Source: CAYRTD01 sp964528675
GTDB lineage: Bacteria > Bacteroidota > Bacteroidia > Bacteroidales > GCA-2748055
Length of the DNA stretch: 64,000 nucleotides
Reading direction: 5' to 3'
Assembly (NCBI GenBank): GCA_964528675.1
Contig: CAZGTU010000004.1
Location: 50,072-114,071 of the forward strand
Within the stretch, counting starts at the first letter, position 1; each line of letters starts with the position of its first letter. The position numbers and the translations under genes are program-made. The notes beneath the pieces are model-generated. The model did not search any database and was not told the origin of the DNA. It saw only the letters and a list, made by a program, of their open reading frames with translations. Positions 60,475-64,000 of this stretch are shown in pieces.

Positions 60475-61584
60475 TTAAATATCCCCCAGACTAAAAGCAA
60501 TTCTCAAGTCAATAAAATTAGCGTCCTGTCCTTGTGCCTTCACGCTGATACCCGATAATACATGATCTGAAACCCGGAACATTAAACCATAACGTTGATA
60601 AAAATTACGATCAGGCTCAAGCGGAAAGTAAAGATAATATCCAAAATGCTGGGAAAATATAAATCTTCCAAAAAGCCACTCCACCCCAAATAAAGCGCCC
60701 AGCTTATTATGGTCGATATACTCACCCTCCTCATTACGTCTATCCTCAATCCTTACAAAAGCTTTTGAGGCATAACTGTTTATCCATTCCATTCCACCTG
60801 AGAGAGCGAAAATCCGCCCAAGACTCCTGCTATAATTAAATCCAAAACAATGCACTGAATATAAGCCTTCCCTGATATTATAGGAAGGCGGTTTGAATGA
60901 TATCCCATAACTTAAGTCCAGCCGGGTTTTAGCTTTCCTGGTCTCAGGTAATTCTTCTTTATCACGTTCAGGAAAGGATGGTTTACTGAAACTAAAATCA
61001 ATCCCCATATTCAGGGAAGGAAAGTTCATTCCTAAATTTGGCTCTGCATAACCTCCGTTCGAAATATGATTATAGTCGCCTGCAAGACGCAAACTGACAT
61101 TATCGTTCAATCTGTAATTAATCGAAAGATTTAGCAGGACAATGAAACTTATGGAAGAACTGAAAAACAGGTTTTCGAGGTTTTCCTGATCATCGTATAT
61201 TTTTGTAAGGTAGGCCGGTCCTATTCCAAAACGGCTTGAGAAATTCAAATCATTTCCTGCATTAATAAAGGGCTCAATAAAACCGTAAAAGGCAAGCGAG
61301 CTTCCAAGTACATCAGGATTATCGAAATTAATGTAACGGAGACCCAATCCGGTCCTCGGGTAACAATAACAATATGCCCACGTTTTCTTGTTTCTTAAGT
61401 GCCAGGCAAGCTCCGTTTCAATAATCCAGGGATTCACATTGGTGATTTCATCACTGAGTTTTGAAGAGTGTTGTATTACTGTGCTTTGATGATAACGGAA
61501 ACCTGAACTTAAAAAGGGTCTGGAGGAATCAACCTGACCAGGTACATTTAAATAATGAAATACAAATACAGCTAAAAGAACCAT
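60475..61584 (-). CDS. PagL/acyloxyacyl-hydrolase-like outer-membrane protein
   Basis: This 369-residue protein has a signal peptide (MVLLAVFVFHYLNVPGQ); the ATG at 61584 is preferred over a TTG ten codons earlier. The barrel contains the lipid A deacylase motif YNHISNGGYAEPN, where His and Ser of the HxSN.G motif are the catalytic pair of PagL-type enzymes. The C-terminus ends LRIAFSLGDI rather than with a terminal Phe. It would remove an acyl chain from lipid A in the outer membrane, although many Bacteroidota members are annotated by similarity only. Its 3' end abuts the PHP fragment. Confidence 0.75.
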   Translation of the reverse strand: MVLLAVFVFHYLNVPGQVDSSRPFLSSGFRYHQSTVIQHSSKLSDEITNVNPWIIETELAWHLRNKKTWAYCYCYPRTGLGLRYINFDNPDVLGSSLAFYGFIEPFINAGNDLNFSSRFGIGPAYLTKIYDDQENLENLFFSSSISFIVLLNLSINYRLNDNVSLRLAGDYNHISNGGYAEPNLGMNFPSLNMGIDFSFSKPSFPERDKEELPETRKAKTRLDLSYGISFKPPSYNIREGLYSVHCFGFNYSRSLGRIFALSGGMEWINSYASKAFVRIEDRRNEEGEYIDHNKLGALFGVEWLFGRFIFSQHFGYYLYFPLEPDRNFYQRYGLMFRVSDHVLSGISVKAQGQDANFIDLRIAFSLGDI

Positions 61585-61614
61585 TCTGGTATGCTTGTAC
61601 CAACCAATAATCAA

Positions 61615-61974
61615 TAGGGACTTATGTATGTTTTCTTTTAAGATAGTTTATACTTTATTGAAATCATTCAAATCAAATTACTCATTTTATGTTGTGTTTT
61701 ATTCTGCTTTTCATCATCGTTAATTCATGAAAAATAATTATGAAATTTTGCATATTCTTTTGGCAACAGGTATTTTCTTGCACACAAATTAACAATTTCC
61801 GGGGATATTTGTTGGGACTTCAATGTCATCCATCAGGAGGATAATTTTGCCATACTCCGATCCACCTTTCTGATATCACACCAGACTCCAAACCATATAA
61901 TCATTGGGAATATTTGGGAAACTCCTCTCTCATCTAACACTAAAAAATCTTCAGCTACAGGTATGCATTCAGAG
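61615..61974. other. Intergenic stretch, no supported gene
   Basis: AT-rich sequence between the sulfatase stop and the acyloxyacyl-hydrolase-like gene. A minus-strand open stretch without a start codon (about 61835-61980, containing VSQIFPMIIWFGVWCD) is seen but not recognised. No repeat or terminator was found. Confidence 0.4.
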
Positions 61975-63825
61975 TCAATTGCCAAGATATTTCAATCTTG
62001 ATTTTATTTCATTCCATGTATCCACCTCCTGAAATAAGGAATCGCTCACTGAAACAACATATGGAGAACCTATATCTTTCAATAATGCAAGAGTGTTAAG
62101 CATTATAAGCGTCTCTACCGGATCTTTTGATTGTTTAATTTCATTCACAATCTGATCTCCAGAATCGCTATGTTCACCAAGTGCAAGGTATTCCAAGGCC
62201 CTTAACCGATTTAAGGATGCCTGATCATTTTTAGAAATTTCATTGATTTTATGAATAAGTTCAACTGAGCTTTCATCAAAAGAACTGCATGCTGTGAGTG
62301 CCCAGTATCGCTTCCATTCATTCTCTGAATCCAGGGCAGTTAATAATTCTTCTTCGGCCTCTTCAAATGAAAGTAAGGCGAGGTCGGCAACGGCTACCAG
62401 TTCAGATATTTCCTCTTTTCTTTCCTTACCAAAGCTGACAGGATCTTTTAAAGCATGCTCAGCCAGGTAACTCTCAGGATAAAAGCTCAGGTCCGGCATT
62501 GAGGTAATTTGTTCTACCAGTGTTTCTCCAAGTTCATTTTTTATAGTAGTGTAATCAGGATCTCCGGCAAGGTTGTTTAGCTCGTAGGGATCTTCCGCTA
62601 CATTGTAAAGGGCTTCTGCAGGTTTTTTTTCGAAAAATCTTGCCTGTTCTTCCCTTAATTGATCTTTATGATACATCTCTCTCCATTCAACATAAGCCAG
62701 CATGCGATAACGATAATTATTTTGCAGTGCATCAATATTATAAGGCTGGTAGTTCCTGATATATTTATAATCACCTGCTCTTACTGACCTGACAAGATCA
62801 TACTTTTCATCAAACCTGTCAGCATAGGAAAAAGTAAGCTGTTCTCTTTTCTGTTTTCCGGGCCTGGTTCCTTTCCCTAAAAAAGCCTGGCCATCCATTT
62901 CCTCAGGCACTTCCACCCCGGCCAGGTTCAGAACAGTAGCACCAAAATCGACGAAACTGACAAAATCTGACACAGTTGATCCCTGTTTTACCCCGACAAG
63001 TTTTTCGTATTTCTCCGGCACATATACCACCAGGGGAACATGAAGCCCTGTTTCATAAAGATATCCTTTACTGCCGGGAAGTACCCCTCCATGATCGCCG
63101 AAATAAAAAACGATGGTTTCATCCAGTAATCCATCCTCCTCAAGCCTGTCCAGTACCTCTCCTACCCTTTCATCCATTTTCATGATCTTATCATGATATG
63201 TGGCATAGGTATATCGGAATAGCTCGGTATCCGGATGTATGGGAGGAACAAAGACCTGTTCAGGATCGGTCACCGGTGTAGTATTTTCCATTTCTTTCCG
63301 GTCAAAATGAAGGCTGCTTTCATGGGTAATACCAATGTTCTGGACATGAAAAAAGGGCTGCCCGTTTTCCCTGTTTCGCCAGCTGGCTTTATTTGAGGAT
63401 TCATCCCAAACACCCTCAGTTTTAATAATATTGTAATCCTCCTTGGCATTATTCGTTGTATAATAGCCCTTTTCTCTAAGATAGGCAGGGAACATTTTCA
63501 GGTTTTCAGGCATGGGAACCTTATTGTATTTCCTGTGGAACTGAGCTCCTATCCTGGGAGCATAGCATCCGGAGATCAACGTAGAACGGGCAACGCTGCA
63601 GACCGGGGCATTTGAAAAGGCATGGCTAAAGACTACCCCCCGATTTGCCAATTTTTCAATATTGGGTGTGGGTGCTCCATGCTCATCAAAAAGCTCCATA
63701 AAATGTTTTGAGTTATCTTCAGAAGTTATCCATACGATATTGGGTTTTTCAAGATTACCACTCGTATTGCAAGAGGTGATTAAGGTTGTTCCGGCAATCA
63801 TTAAGCCGGGCATTATTGTTCTCAT
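61975..63825 (-). CDS. Sulfatase lipoprotein (N-sulfoglucosamine sulfohydrolase-like)
   Basis: This 616-residue type I sulfatase carries a lipoprotein signal (LITSC, Cys19) and would act at the surface or in the periplasm on a sulfated glycan. The conserved start KPNIVWITSEDNS and the C-terminal metal motif FYFGDHGG are present. The formylglycine site reads C76-S77-V78-A79-R80, with Val where the consensus C/S-x-P/A-x-R has Pro or Ala. The following STLISG is normal. The last 130 residues (about 480-616) are a helical repeat extension. No anaerobic sulfatase-maturating enzyme or glycan locus is adjacent, so the substrate is not known. Confidence 0.88.
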   Translation of the reverse strand: MRTIMPGLMIAGTTLITSCNTSGNLEKPNIVWITSEDNSKHFMELFDEHGAPTPNIEKLANRGVVFSHAFSNAPVCSVARSTLISGCYAPRIGAQFHRKYNKVPMPENLKMFPAYLREKGYYTTNNAKEDYNIIKTEGVWDESSNKASWRNRENGQPFFHVQNIGITHESSLHFDRKEMENTTPVTDPEQVFVPPIHPDTELFRYTYATYHDKIMKMDERVGEVLDRLEEDGLLDETIVFYFGDHGGVLPGSKGYLYETGLHVPLVVYVPEKYEKLVGVKQGSTVSDFVSFVDFGATVLNLAGVEVPEEMDGQAFLGKGTRPGKQKREQLTFSYADRFDEKYDLVRSVRAGDYKYIRNYQPYNIDALQNNYRYRMLAYVEWREMYHKDQLREEQARFFEKKPAEALYNVAEDPYELNNLAGDPDYTTIKNELGETLVEQITSMPDLSFYPESYLAEHALKDPVSFGKERKEEISELVAVADLALLSFEEAEEELLTALDSENEWKRYWALTACSSFDESSVELIHKINEISKNDQASLNRLRALEYLALGEHSDSGDQIVNEIKQSKDPVETLIMLNTLALLKDIGSPYVVSVSDSLFQEVDTWNEIKSRLKYLGN

Positions 63826-63910
63826 AGATCTAATTTTAATTTCGGTTCTTGATTATGAAAATATCAATTTAATATTCCAATTATTTTGCAAGTACCCAGG
63901 AAAGATTATA

Positions 63911-63946
63911 GACCATGGTCCATGGGCTATCGTCCATCGTCCATCC
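63911..63946. repeat. CCATCGT short repeat at the window end
   Basis: CCATGG and CGTCCAT units repeat (GTCCATGGGCTATCGTCCAT and following). It is another of the short-sequence repeats typical of gene-end spacers in this window. The sequence up to 64000 holds no supported gene start or end. Confidence 0.6.
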
Positions 63947-64000
63947 TCTCCATCTCAACCCAGAAAGGAAATATCCTCTTCCCGCCTACAACATATGTCG

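Noticed and set aside
61835..61980. Open stretch with VSQIFPMIIWFGVWCD
   Set aside because: It has no start codon, is under 50 codons and overlaps the end of the sulfatase in another frame.

Overview
The window looks like a chromosomal segment of a Bacteroidota bacterium, most like the marine or anaerobic Bacteroidales/Marinilabiliales side of the phylum. The signs are a TonB receptor paired with a DUF4249 lipoprotein, carboxypeptidase-regulatory-like plus TonB-plug receptors, a protease ending in a type IX secretion sorting domain, DUF2027-Smr and DUF4395 proteins, few Shine-Dalgarno sequences, and TAnnTTTG-type -7 boxes. No rRNA, clear tRNA, phage, plasmid or complete transposase was seen. 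Genus assignment is not possible from this reading.

Layout. 1-3.4 kb: truncated M14 carboxypeptidase and a sugar/H+ symporter. 3.5-7.2 kb: DUF4395 membrane protein, then an overlapping two-gene unit on the minus strand: a stand-alone SpoIIE-type PP2C phosphatase and an OLD-like ABC ATPase with a degenerate TOPRIM-like tail. 7.5-13.9 kb: secreted Arg/Ser-rich protein with an OB-like C-terminus, SRPBCC protein-zwf pair, TonB receptor-DUF4249 pair. 14.3-19.5 kb: two tandem paralogous outer-membrane receptors. 19.8-29.7 kb: leuA, DUF3179 lipoprotein, a tiny lipoprotein, a branched-chain 2-oxoacid dehydrogenase operon (E2, fused E1) followed by a flavodoxin, an unassigned two-domain alpha/beta protein, and a serine hydrolase.

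29.7-31.4 kb has no convincing gene but holds two candidate structured RNAs and short-sequence repeats. 31.4-38.1 kb is a DNA-damage island: SRAP (YedK/HMCES) peptidase, LON-domain protein, a self-cleaving-type XRE-S24 repressor, and divergently dinB (Pol IV) plus a dnaE-like polymerase. The divergent promoter carries two copies of the operator-like palindrome GATTA-N5-TAATC. 38.2-41.2 kb: LapA-like protein and an Mla-type ABC importer (permease, ATPase, MCE protein). 41.2-49.0 kb: trypsin-like T9SS-exported protease, glycosyltransferase, YpsA-like nucleotide-binding protein, LolA-like protein with a large BNR-repeat protein.

49.05-49.38 kb is rnpB (RNase P RNA, minus strand), followed by a MITE-like inverted-repeat element with a second partial copy at 21.6 kb. 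49.8-58.3 kb: S9 peptidase, DUF2027-Smr protein, QueA, threonine aldolase, C69 dipeptidase and free-methionine-R-sulfoxide reductase, the last preceded by a second, 208-bp palindromic element. 58.4-60.5 kb is a cluster of gene remnants (alcohol dehydrogenase tail, truncated surface protein, DUF2846-like lipoprotein fused out of frame to an outer-membrane barrel, PHP fragment). 60.5-63.8 kb: PagL/acyloxyacyl-hydrolase-like outer-membrane protein and a sulfatase lipoprotein.

The most promising items for new biology are the PP2C/OLD-like ATPase couple, the repressor-operator-polymerase island, the unassigned protein at 27.3-28.2 kb, and the two structured RNA candidates at 29.9-31.2 kb.
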